Part shown: piece by piece, positions 8,263 through 16,598 of the stretch
Layout: each line of letters opens with the position of its first letter
Numbering within the stretch: position 1 is the stretch's first letter
Assembly: GCF_039530945.1 (NCBI RefSeq)
Contig: NZ_BAAAPC010000016.1
Span: forward strand, 62,001 to 126,000
DNA from: Nocardiopsis_C rhodophaea
GTDB lineage: Bacteria; Actinomycetota; Actinomycetes; Streptosporangiales; Streptosporangiaceae
DNA: 64,000 nt
Reading direction: 5' to 3'
Position numbers and translations under genes: made by a program
The notes under the pieces: generated by a model
Told to the model about the DNA's origin: nothing
Seen by the model: the letters and a program-made list of their open reading frames with translations, nothing else
Database searches by the model: none

Positions 8263-8314
8263 TTCTGTTGCGTGGATCAGCTTAGCCAGCGCGCCCCGGC
8301 CGCGCCGGGGTTAT

Positions 8315-11023
8315 TCACAACGCGACTTCGGCCCCGCCACCTACCAGGGCCTCCACTCCCTCCGCCACCATCGGCCGGGCCACCAGGAAGCCCTGGCCGT
8401 GCCCGCAGCCCATGGAGCGCAGCTGTTCCAACTGGTCGGAGCGCTCGATACCCTCGGCGACGACGTCCATGCCCAGGTCCTGACCCAGGCGGATGATCGT
8501 GTGGGTGAGCAGCGTGACCGTGCCGTCCTGTCCCAGGTCGCGGATGAACGAGGGGTCGATCTTGATGGCGTCGACCCGCAGCTCGCGCAGGTGCGCGAGG
8601 GACGCGTAGCCCATGCCGAAGTCGTCGATGGCCAGCCGGACCCCGAGGCGGCGCAGTTCCGCCAGGCGTTCCACCGCCTCGCCCGGGTTCTCCAGCAGGA
8701 CCTCCTCGTCGACCTCCATCGTCAGCACACGCCCCGGGAGACCGGTCTCCTCCAGCGCACCGGCCACCGTCTCCACGAATCGCGGCGAGAGGATCTGCTT
8801 CACCGACAGGTTCACCGACAGCCCGATATCCCAGTCGGAGGCGCGCCACATCGCGACCCGCTCGCACGCCTCGCGCAGGATCCACTCCCCCAGCGGGGTG
8901 ATCAGCCCGGACTCCTCGGCCGGGCCGATGAACTCCTCCGGCTGCACCAGCTCGTCTCCGCGCCGCCAGCGCACCAGCGCCTCTACAGCGGTGACCTGGG
9001 ACGTCTCCAGATCCACAACCGGCTGGTACTCCAGGGTGAACGCGTTGTCGGCCAGCGCCTGGCGCAGCTCGGTCTGCAGCTCCAGGCGGTTGACCACCTT
9101 GGCGTGCATGTGCGCGGCGTAGATCTCCAGGCGTCCCCCGCCGCCCTGCTCCTTGGCGCGGGCCATGGCCATGTCGGCGTTGCGCAGCAGCTCCCCGCTG
9201 TCCATCCCGCGCTCGGCGAAGGCCACACCGGCGCTCGCGGTCAGCACGACCTCCTGGTCGGCGACCTGGAACGGCTCGGCACTGATAGCCCGTACCAGGC
9301 GCTCGGCCAGGTCGACCACCTGCTGGGCGTGGGCGCCCTCCTCGATCAGGACGGAAAACTCGTCACCGCCCCAGCGCGCCAGGGTCACCCCGGCGCGGGT
9401 CGTGGTGCGCAGCCGCCGCGCCGCCTGGGCGAGCAGGTAGTCGCCGAAGGTGTGGCCGGCCGAGTCGTTCACGGCTGTGAACCCGTCGAGGTCGAGGAAG
9501 ATCGCCGCGACCTCCTCCGTCGGCCCGAAGGCGAGCTCGCGCCGGGTCAGCACCTCGCGGGCGCGCTCCTCCAGGTAGGCGCGGTTGGGCAGGCCGGTGA
9601 TGCCGTCGTGGAAGGTCAGGTGGTTGACCTGGTCCTCCAGCGCGACCTGCGCGCTGATGTCGCGCGTGGTCACCAGCAGCCGGTCGGGCTCGCCGGGCTG
9701 CTCGTACAGGGAGGCTGTCGATTCGGTGTGCCGCCAGGTGCCGTCGCCCGCCAGCACCCGCGCCCGCAGGTGGATGCCCTCGCTGGCGCCGCGCTTGAAC
9801 GCCGACATCGCCGCACCGATCCGGGGCAGGTCCTCGGGGTGGATGAGTGTCGTCACGGGTTCGGCGAGGATGTCGTCGAGCCGGTAGCCGAACGCTTCGG
9901 CGGCTCCCGGGCTCACGTAGAAGACCCGTGCGTCGAACTCAAGGATCAGGATGACGTCGCCGCTGTTGCGGGCCAGTTCGTGGAAGTGCCGCTCCCGCGT
10001 GTGGACGATGCGGGTGAGCGTGACGTTCTCCTCCAGGAGGCCGCTCGCCCGCACCAGCAGCACCAGGACGGCCGAACCGGCCGCCAGGGGCAGCACGGGA
10101 GCCACGCCCTCCAGCCGCAGCGCGCCCCACGTGAGCACGATGGTGGACACGAACACCGCGACCGCAGCCGCGATCTCCGGCGCGAACCGGTAGAGGCCGC
10201 GGCCGGTGATCTTCCGCGGGGTGGTGCCCGCCCGCTCCCTGATCAGCCACGGAAGGCTGCCGAGCAGGGCGAAGCCCAGCAGCCGTACCGGGTGCTCGAT
10301 GCCCCCGGCCAGCGGCTCACCCGTGAGCCGGGTGATGGCGCCGATGAGGTCGGCGCCGCAGATGATGACGAACGCGCCGATGGCGATGAGCACGGCGCGG
10401 CGCGTGCTGTGCGGCGAGGTGAACACCAGCGGCGCCAGCAGGCACAGCACCGCGATATCGGCGATCGGATAGACCAGCGCGAACGCGAGGAAGCCGGTGC
10501 CTTGGCCTAGCTCGTGGTAGAGCGGAGCGAACAGCAGCAGCCACACCGCGGAGAACAGCGCGGCCGCGCACACGTAGCTGTCGGTGAAGTGCCGCATCGA
10601 CGGACGGACACCGCGTGGGAGCGGGGCGAAGCGCGTGAACCCGATGACGAACAGCGGCAGCGCGAACAGCGCGAAGAGGTCGCCGAAGGTCAGCGAGAAG
10701 GCGACGCTGGGGGTGATCAGCCCGGTCACGGCGTAGGTGACGGCCCCGGCACACCACGCCAGCGCGGAGAACCCCAGGAAGCGCAGGGCCCCCACCGCGT
10801 CGGCGCCGTCGACGTTGGCCTCGACGTCGTCCGTCCCCCGCGCACGACGGCGCGCCTCGTACAGCAGGGAGGCGGCCGCCAGGCCCGCGGTGACCGCGGT
10901 TGGCCAGCTGCCGAGCAACGTGGTCAGCGACAGGCCGTCGCCGACCTCGACGAGCGCGCCGAGAGCGTAGAGAACCGACAGCGCCAGGATGCCCCCGAGC
11001 AAGAGGCGCGTGGTGCCGTTCAT
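8315..11023 (-). CDS. Membrane-bound PAS-GGDEF-EAL c-di-GMP enzyme
   Basis: A 902-residue protein (ATG 11023; GTG 11035 is also possible) likely to make and/or degrade cyclic di-GMP at the membrane. About nine or ten hydrophobic segments fill residues 1-310, with a PAS domain at about 330-440. The GGDEF domain (about 450-600) has an intact WGGDEF motif but no RxxD inhibitory site five residues before it (RAGV is there instead). The EAL domain (about 620-880) has EALVRW, the paired acidic residues in LTMEVDEEV, DDFGMGYASL, the Lys of IKID and VAEGIE, so the phosphodiesterase site looks complete. T to M in DDFG(T)G is the main deviation. Architecture resembles Streptomyces RmdA/RmdB-type proteins; net activity cannot be told from sequence. 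Confidence 0.88.
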   Translation of the reverse strand: MNGTTRLLLGGILALSVLYALGALVEVGDGLSLTTLLGSWPTAVTAGLAAASLLYEARRRARGTDDVEANVDGADAVGALRFLGFSALAWCAGAVTYAVTGLITPSVAFSLTFGDLFALFALPLFVIGFTRFAPLPRGVRPSMRHFTDSYVCAAALFSAVWLLLFAPLYHELGQGTGFLAFALVYPIADIAVLCLLAPLVFTSPHSTRRAVLIAIGAFVIICGADLIGAITRLTGEPLAGGIEHPVRLLGFALLGSLPWLIRERAGTTPRKITGRGLYRFAPEIAAAVAVFVSTIVLTWGALRLEGVAPVLPLAAGSAVLVLLVRASGLLEENVTLTRIVHTRERHFHELARNSGDVILILEFDARVFYVSPGAAEAFGYRLDDILAEPVTTLIHPEDLPRIGAAMSAFKRGASEGIHLRARVLAGDGTWRHTESTASLYEQPGEPDRLLVTTRDISAQVALEDQVNHLTFHDGITGLPNRAYLEERAREVLTRRELAFGPTEEVAAIFLDLDGFTAVNDSAGHTFGDYLLAQAARRLRTTTRAGVTLARWGGDEFSVLIEEGAHAQQVVDLAERLVRAISAEPFQVADQEVVLTASAGVAFAERGMDSGELLRNADMAMARAKEQGGGGRLEIYAAHMHAKVVNRLELQTELRQALADNAFTLEYQPVVDLETSQVTAVEALVRWRRGDELVQPEEFIGPAEESGLITPLGEWILREACERVAMWRASDWDIGLSVNLSVKQILSPRFVETVAGALEETGLPGRVLTMEVDEEVLLENPGEAVERLAELRRLGVRLAIDDFGMGYASLAHLRELRVDAIKIDPSFIRDLGQDGTVTLLTHTIIRLGQDLGMDVVAEGIERSDQLEQLRSMGCGHGQGFLVARPMVAEGVEALVGGGAEVAL

Positions 11024-11114
11024 CGCGGCGCCCACGCGAACGCGAACACCATGCGGTCGGAGAGGGCGGCGCGTCCCACCGCGACGGCCGTGTTCATGGG
11101 CACCTTCCGATCAT

Positions 11115-11182
11115 GGGAGTCGAAGAGGGCAGACCCTCTGGGAATCTTCCGCGTCGAAGAGGGCACGCCCTCTTCGACTCCC
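11115..11182. repeat. Inverted and repeated GAAGAGGG element
   Basis: A 16-base segment at 11115-11130 (GGGAGTCGAAGAGGGC) is exactly inverted at 11167-11182. A second direct partial copy at 11153-11164 forms a perfect 12-bp palindrome with 11167-11178 around two bases. Alternative hairpins are therefore possible. It lies between gatB and the GGDEF-EAL gene, about 90 nt upstream of the latter's start, so it could be a terminator for gatB, an operator, or a switchable leader. Confidence 0.6.
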
Positions 11183-11468
11183 AAGGTCCGTGCGGCGAAG
11201 AGCGCCGGGCTCACGGCTGTCCGGCGGACCCCGAGGCGCTGCTCAGGGGAGGACTGTCCCCTTCGGCGTTTGCTTTTCCGAGAGCGCTCGTCCCCGTGAA
11301 CGCATCGGCCGAGGACCCGCTCCGCTGGATCATCCGTTCAATCCGTCTGTGCTGCTGCCGTGACCAGGCTAATCAGCCAATGTCACGCGGAGATAGAGGA
11401 TGAGCCACAGACGCGGCGACAAGACGCTCACACTGTGTGACATGAGCGACGTCCGCCGCGTCGGAGGA
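11183..11468. other. Gap after gatB, nothing else identified
   Basis: Between the inverted repeats and the gatB stop no gene, RNA or clear regulatory site is visible. A plus-strand frame from 11400 has a reasonable ribosome-like GAG motif but runs antisense through gatB and is judged a shadow. Confidence 0.4.
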
Positions 11469-13016
11469 TCACGCGGCCCCGAGCTTCTCCAGGATCAGCT
11501 CGCGGGCACGGCCGGCGTCGGCTTGCCCGCGCGTCGCCTTCATGACGGCACCGACCAGCGCACCGGCCGCCGCCACCTTGCCGCCGCGGATCTTCTCGGC
11601 GGCGTCGGGGTTGTCGGCGATCGCCTGGTCGACGGCGGCGCCCAGCGCGGAGTCGTCACTGACGACCTTGAGTCCGCGCGCCTCGACCACGGCGTCGGGC
11701 TCACCCTCACCGTTGAGGACACCCTCGATGACCTGGCGCGCCAGCTTGTTGGTGAGTGTGCCCTCCGCGACCAGCTCGACGACCCGGGCGACCTGTGCCG
11801 GAGTGATCGGCAGCGCGGACAGCTCGGTCTCGTTCTCGGTGGCGCGGCGGGAGAGCTCGTTCAGCCACCACTTGCGGGCGTCCGCGGACGGCGCTCCGGC
11901 GTCGACGGTGGCCGAGACGAGGTCGATGGCGTCGGCGTTGATGAGGTCGCGCAGCTCCTCGTCGGACAGATTCCACTCGGCCTTGATGCGGGCGCGCTTG
12001 GCCGCGGGCAGCTCGGGCAGGGTGGCGCGCAGCTCCTCGATCCACTCGGCGCTCGGGGCGACCGGCACCAGGTCGGGGTCGGGGAAGTAGCGGTAGTCCT
12101 GGGCCTCTTCCTTGCTGCGGCCGGGGACGGTGGTGCCGCTGTTCTCCTGGAAGTGGCGCGTCTCCTGCACCACGCGCATCCCGGCGTCGAGGACACCGGC
12201 CTGCCGCTCGATCTCGTAGCGCACGGCGCGCTCGACGGAGCGGAGCGAGTTCACGTTCTTGGTTTCACTGCGGGTGCCCCACTCGGTGCCGCCGCGCGGC
12301 ATCAGCGAGACGTTGACGTCGCAGCGCAGCGACCCCTCTTCCATGCGGACGTCGGAGATCCCCAGAGAGCGGGCGAGGTCGCGCAGCTCGCTGACATAGG
12401 CGCGGGCGACCAGCGGGGCCAGCTCGCCGGTGTGCTCGATCGGCTTGGTGACGATCTCCAGCAGCGGGATGCCGGCGCGGTTGTAGTCGACGATGGAGTA
12501 GTCAGCGCCGTGGATGCGGCCGGTGGCACCACCGACGTGGGACGTCTTGCCGGTGTCCTCCTCCATGTGCACGCGCTCGATCTCGACCCGGATCTCCTTG
12601 GGACCGTCGGGGGTGTCGACCGTGATGTCGAGGTGCCCGTCGACGCAGATCGGCTCGTCGTACTGGGAGATCTGGTAGTTCTTCGGCATGTCCGGATAGA
12701 AGTAGTTCTTCCGGGCGAAGCGGCCCCAGGGGGCGATCGAGCAGTTCAGCGCCAGGCCGAGGCGGATCGCGCTCTCCACGGCCTTGCCGTTGACCACCGG
12801 CAGGGAGCCGGGCAGGGCCAGGCAGACCGGGCAGACCTGGGTGTTGGGCTCGGCCCCGAAGGTGGTGGAGCACGAGCAGAACATCTTCGAGGCGGTGCCC
12901 AGCTCGATGTGCGTCTCCAGGCCGAGCACCGGCTCATAGGACCGCATGGCGTCGTCGTACGCCACCGGCGCAGGGCCGCCGTTGGTGCCAGGGCCGCTCG
13001 TTACCGCGCCAACCAT
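11469..13016 (-). CDS. gatB: Asp-tRNA(Asn)/Glu-tRNA(Gln) amidotransferase subunit B
   Basis: Subunit of the GatCAB transamidosome that activates Glu-tRNA(Gln) or Asp-tRNA(Asn) by phosphorylation and accepts ammonia from GatA. Recognisable features are the N-terminal catalytic cradle (YEPVLGLETHIELGTASKMF), the Cys-containing zinc-type site (CSCSTTFG and CPVC), the conserved RKNYFYPDMPKNYQISQYD stretch, and a C-terminal helical plus YqeY tail. ATG 13016 gives 515 residues, close to the family; upstream extension to 13241 looks non-coding, and no good ribosome site was seen. Unusually, it is separated from gatCA by two thioester-domain surface protein genes on the opposite strand, so it must have its own promoter. 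Confidence 0.95.
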   Translation of the reverse strand: MVGAVTSGPGTNGGPAPVAYDDAMRSYEPVLGLETHIELGTASKMFCSCSTTFGAEPNTQVCPVCLALPGSLPVVNGKAVESAIRLGLALNCSIAPWGRFARKNYFYPDMPKNYQISQYDEPICVDGHLDITVDTPDGPKEIRVEIERVHMEEDTGKTSHVGGATGRIHGADYSIVDYNRAGIPLLEIVTKPIEHTGELAPLVARAYVSELRDLARSLGISDVRMEEGSLRCDVNVSLMPRGGTEWGTRSETKNVNSLRSVERAVRYEIERQAGVLDAGMRVVQETRHFQENSGTTVPGRSKEEAQDYRYFPDPDLVPVAPSAEWIEELRATLPELPAAKRARIKAEWNLSDEELRDLINADAIDLVSATVDAGAPSADARKWWLNELSRRATENETELSALPITPAQVARVVELVAEGTLTNKLARQVIEGVLNGEGEPDAVVEARGLKVVSDDSALGAAVDQAIADNPDAAEKIRGGKVAAAGALVGAVMKATRGQADAGRARELILEKLGAA

Positions 13017-13406
13017 CGCCGCACTATCCGTTTCCGTCTTCCCAAGCGCCCCGCTGCGCGCCGTCCCGCCGGTGGGGACTTTTCCGACATGTGCTGTGGG
13101 ACCGGTGGCCCCGTCCCCGCTATACCGGCCGCCTACGGGGACACCAAGAAGCCTACCGATCCTCTGAGCCGCGCCACGCACGAACGCGGCCCGAACCGCG
13201 CCGTGAGCTGCGCCATGCCTGCATATGAGCGGTCTTGTCATCGGGTCACAGCCCGCGCACGATTCGGCGACTCCTCCGTGCTTTCCCCGAACCGGGAGGA
13301 GTCCGGCGGCTATCTTTGGGACCGCAACGATCTCCCTATCCTCCTGCCCGCCTCGTTCCTGCTGTCATCGGTTCCAGGAGCCCGCCTGTCAGGGAGCCAC
13401 CCACGC
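13017..13406. promoter_or_regulatory. Divergent gatB / surface-protein intergenic region
   Basis: This 390-bp gap must carry promoters for both flanking genes. An inverted repeat with 9-base arms (13268-13276 GACTCCTCC and 13294-13302 GGAGGAGTC, 17-nt spacer) lies 105-140 nt upstream of the surface-protein start and could be an operator. No convincing -35/-10 pair was identified. Confidence 0.35.
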
Positions 13407-14603
13407 ATGCGACACATCTTGCGGCGCTGTGGCGCGGTGCTGACCACCGTGGCCGCTCTGTGCCTGGGCGCCGCGCCCACGGACGCCGCTGACGGCATCG
13501 CCCGGGTCGACCGCGACCCCGTATCGGGAGAGACGATCCGGTTGTCCGACGGCACCGACGTCGAGACCTCCCTCTACCACCTGCGCGTGGACGGCACCAC
13601 GTCGCTGCCCGCCTACTGCGCCGACATCAGCACCAGCGTGGACCGCACGGCGGCCTACACGGAGGCGTCCTGGGAGACGGACCCGGCCGGCCGCGGCATC
13701 GACCCCGGGCCGGTCAGCTGGATCGTGCGCAACTCCTATCCCAAGGTCGACCTCGACCAATTGGGCGCGGACAGCGGAGTCGCGGGGCTGGGCAAGCGCC
13801 AGGCGATCGCGGGGACGCAGGCCGCTATCTGGCACTTCACCAACGACATCGAGCTCGAAGGCGCGCTGAACCTCGGCGACCGGCGGTCGGCGGCGGTGAG
13901 CGCGCTGTACGACTACCTGGTCGGTGGGGCCGCCGAAAGCGCGACCGCTCCACCCGTGCCGTCCGTGGCCGTGACGCCGGACCGGATCGCGGGGGCCGAC
14001 CCCGCCGAGCCACTCGGCCCGTTGACCGTGCGGACGACGGACGACGCACCAGTCGCGGTCGCGGTGAAGGGCGCGCGTTCGGCGCGGCTCATCGATGGTG
14101 AGGGAGCCCCGATCACCGAGGTGCCCAACGGCGAAACGTTCTATGTGGAGGTGGATCCCGCGGTTCCGGAGGGCATCGCGACCGTCTACGCCCGGGCTGA
14201 GAACGCCGTCCTGGCGGCTGGCGGGCTCTTCACCGGCAAGGACGGAGTGCGGACCCAGCCCCTGGTCACCGCGGGAGCCGGAACATCCTCCCGCACGGCG
14301 TCGGCCAAGGTGGACTGGAGCGGCGATAGAAGCGTCGAGGAGACGGCCGAGGCCCCGTCCCCGCCGCCCACGCCGACGTCCGCCCCCTCCGGGCCAGCTG
14401 CCCCGACGGCTTCCGTGCCATCGCCGCCACCTCCCGCGCCCGCCGACTCGCCCGGCGGTGTCGTCGTCGCGGATGACCGCCGCCCCGAGAACGAACTGGG
14501 CCTGACCGGCACCTGGGCGGGGTCCCTCATCCTCGGCGGGGCCGCTCTGCTCGTTGTCGGGGCGAGTGTGATCTATCTGTCCCAGCGCAACCACCGAAAG
14601 TAG
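13407..14603 (+). CDS. Thioester-domain (TQXA) surface protein 1
   Basis: A 398-residue secreted, wall-linked protein. Signal peptide at residues 1-27. A thioester domain follows, with Cys71 (in AYCADI) and Gln138 (in the GTQAAIWHF TQXA motif), residues that in this family form a Cys-Gln isopeptide-like thioester able to bind host or surface amines. Beta-rich stalk domains occupy about 190-320, then a Pro/Ser/Thr-rich wall-spanning stretch (about 325-355). An LGLTG sortase-like motif, a hydrophobic span and a basic QRNHRK tail close the protein. The pentapeptide is close to the LAxTG signal of actinobacterial class E sortases. No sortase gene is in the window. The next gene is a paralogue, so this is a tandem duplication. 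ATG 13407 has GGGAG upstream. Confidence 0.88.
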   Translation: MRHILRRCGAVLTTVAALCLGAAPTDAADGIARVDRDPVSGETIRLSDGTDVETSLYHLRVDGTTSLPAYCADISTSVDRTAAYTEASWETDPAGRGIDPGPVSWIVRNSYPKVDLDQLGADSGVAGLGKRQAIAGTQAAIWHFTNDIELEGALNLGDRRSAAVSALYDYLVGGAAESATAPPVPSVAVTPDRIAGADPAEPLGPLTVRTTDDAPVAVAVKGARSARLIDGEGAPITEVPNGETFYVEVDPAVPEGIATVYARAENAVLAAGGLFTGKDGVRTQPLVTAGAGTSSRTASAKVDWSGDRSVEETAEAPSPPPTPTSAPSGPAAPTASVPSPPPPAPADSPGGVVVADDRRPENELGLTGTWAGSLILGGAALLVVGASVIYLSQRNHRK

Positions 14604-15109
14604 TCGCACCGCATGGCCGCGGAAAGGTTTCCGCAGGTCATTACGGACATCGAGAAGCCAATAAGGTACCGACCGATTCTGCGCCCCCCGAGAAGGGCCG
14701 CGCCCGAAAAGAGAACTCTGCGCCTATCTGACCTTGGCGATCTCCAAAAGGCGCCTCGCAAGGTGCTACAAATAGGGCAGACCGCAGCAGATTGCCGTCT
14801 TTTTTGCCAGGCCTGTTGGAAGCCCGGAAACGGGTCGCTAGTATCAGGCGGTGCGGTCTGGAAAGCTCGCCGCCGCGGTCCCGTGACCCTCACCGCGAAA
14901 ACGGCGAACGACAAACACGCCCCCAGGGCGTTCGATCTACATCCAAGCCTGTGGCCGGACTACCGCACATGACGCACCGGACCCGCCTCGCCGCATGGCG
15001 GCGCATGCGGCCCGGACCTTGCGGCCACACCTGTCATCCGCGTTAGACAGCACCGGATGGCACCATCCGGTTCCCCTAGTTCTCACCGGGACACAACTTG
15101 ATCGACACG
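14604..15109 (+). promoter_or_regulatory. Region between the two thioester-protein genes
   Basis: About 500 bases, locally AT-richer than the surroundings. A perfect palindrome with 9-base arms (15052-15060 ACCGGATGG and 15063-15071 CCATCCGGT, 2-nt centre) ends 38 nt upstream of the second gene's ATG, a position suited to an operator or promoter-overlapping site. Short frames inside have no ribosome-binding support. Confidence 0.4.
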
Positions 15110-16339
15110 ATGAACCCCCACAGCCCCCAGCGCCGCGGTCGTGCCCTGACCACGGTCGCCGCGACCGCCACCGCCGCGCTGCTCGCGTTCGGCGCCGCCG
15201 CCTCGCCCGCGCTCGCCGACGACGCCGCCGCCCGCGGCACCTACGTGGGCAACGCCGTCAACGGCCCCGCGGTCGTCATGAAGGAGAAGGACGGCGACCG
15301 CAAGACCATCTACGCCAACCTCTTCAACCTGAAGCTGGAGGGCGGCCAGACGCTGCAGACCTACTGCATCGACTACGAGACCTCCATCGTCGACGACGCG
15401 GAGTACGTCGAAGGCGACTGGGCCAACTACCCGGGTAAGGGCGACTTCGCCGCCGACTCCGCCAAGGTCCACTGGATCCTGCAGAACTCCTACCCCACGG
15501 TCGGCGACCCGGCCGTCCTGGCGAGCAAGAGCGGCGCCACCGGGCTCAGCGCGGGTCAGGCGGTCGCCGGTACGCAGGCCGCCATCTGGCACTTCAGCAA
15601 CGGCGTCGAGCTCGACCGCAAGAGCTTCGAGAACGACAAGAACGTCATCAAGCTCTACGAGTACCTGGTCGAGAAGGCCGCCCCCATCGAGGAGCCCGAG
15701 CCGTCGCTCACCATCACCCCGGAGTCCGCCGAGGGCAAGGCCGGGGAGACCGTCGGCGAGTTCAAGGTCGAGACCAGTGGCGACTCCGTGCCGCTGGACC
15801 TCAGCGCGCCGGAGGGTGTGGAGCTGGTCGACCTTGAGACCGGCAAGCCGGTGGAGAAGGTCGCCAGCGGCGGCTCCTTCGGCGTCAAGGTCCCCAAGGA
15901 CGCCGAGCCGGGCGAGGCCACGGTCTCCGCGTCCACCTCGGCCGAGGTCAAGGTCGGGCGCCTGTTCAAGGGCGTCGAGGGCCAGAAGGACACCCAGACG
16001 CTGATCACCGCCAAGACGAGCAAGCACACCGTCACCAGCGAGGTCACCGTGAAGTGGGCCGAGGCCGAAAAGCCCAAGCCGACTCCCACCCCGACCGACA
16101 AGCCGAGCGAGACCCCGTCGCCGGCGCCGACGCCGGACGACAAGGAGTCGCCGACGCCGGCGCCGGATGACAAGGAGACCCCCGCGCCCAAGCCGGATGA
16201 CAGCAAGCCGTCGCTTCCGGTGACCGGTGCCGCGCTGACCGGTCTGGTCGCCGCTGGTGTGGCCGCCGTCGGTGCCGGTGGCGGCGCGATCTACCTGAGC
16301 CGCAAGCGCCGCAGCGCGACTGACAGCGCCGGAGAGTAA
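15110..16339 (+). CDS. Thioester-domain (TQXA) surface protein 2
   Basis: A 409-residue paralogue of the preceding gene. Signal peptide to about residue 36 (ALAD). Thioester domain with Cys86 (TYCIDY) and Gln156 (GTQAAIWHF). The 70-residue Cys-Gln spacing compares with 67 in the paralogue. Stalk domains at about 195-325, then a wall-spanning segment of Pro/Thr/Lys/Asp repeats (units such as PDDKE repeated). An LPVTG sorting motif, a Gly/Ala-rich membrane span and an RKRRS tail follow. Predicted to be covalently anchored to peptidoglycan by a sortase. The start is ATG 15110; TTG 15098 is a possible alternative. A strong hairpin follows the stop. Confidence 0.9.
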   Translation: MNPHSPQRRGRALTTVAATATAALLAFGAAASPALADDAAARGTYVGNAVNGPAVVMKEKDGDRKTIYANLFNLKLEGGQTLQTYCIDYETSIVDDAEYVEGDWANYPGKGDFAADSAKVHWILQNSYPTVGDPAVLASKSGATGLSAGQAVAGTQAAIWHFSNGVELDRKSFENDKNVIKLYEYLVEKAAPIEEPEPSLTITPESAEGKAGETVGEFKVETSGDSVPLDLSAPEGVELVDLETGKPVEKVASGGSFGVKVPKDAEPGEATVSASTSAEVKVGRLFKGVEGQKDTQTLITAKTSKHTVTSEVTVKWAEAEKPKPTPTPTDKPSETPSPAPTPDDKESPTPAPDDKETPAPKPDDSKPSLPVTGAALTGLVAAGVAAVGAGGGAIYLSRKRRSATDSAGE

Positions 16340-16387
16340 GAAAGAAGAGCGGATCGCACCGCTCCGCGGCTCCCTGAGGGGCGCCTG

Positions 16388-16421
16388 ACGCCCGCCGCCG
16401 TAGGACTACGGCGGCGGGCGT
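16388..16421 (+). terminator. Terminator after thioester protein 2
   Basis: A perfect 16-bp GC-rich stem (16388-16403 and 16406-16421) lies 49 nt beyond the stop; the following TTCGGCGTCTTCT is moderately T-rich. Confidence 0.7.
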
Positions 16422-16515
16422 TCGGCGTCTTCTCCCCAGCTGCCGTCCGCCCCCTGGCACCGGTCCGCCGGAACCCGGAAAGCCATCTCACGCGCCACGC
16501 CCGGGAAAGCAGGAA

Positions 16516-16546
16516 AGGCCGGGGGTCCGCATCGGACCCCCGGCCT
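16516..16546 (-). terminator. Terminator after gatA
   Basis: A 14-bp perfect stem (16516-16529 and 16533-16546, 3-nt loop) begins 53 nt past the gatA stop on the minus strand and is followed by TTCCT. Together with the hairpin at 16388-16421 it insulates the convergent genes. Confidence 0.75.
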
Positions 16547-16598
16547 CGCCCTATCGCGCGTGGCCGCCAGCGGCGACGCGTCCGCGCCCGGTGGTGCC

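Noticed and set aside
11400..13400. Plus-strand frame leading into the first surface-protein gene
   Set aside because: It is antisense to gatB and its sequence resembles no protein; the true gene begins at ATG 13407 with a proper signal peptide.
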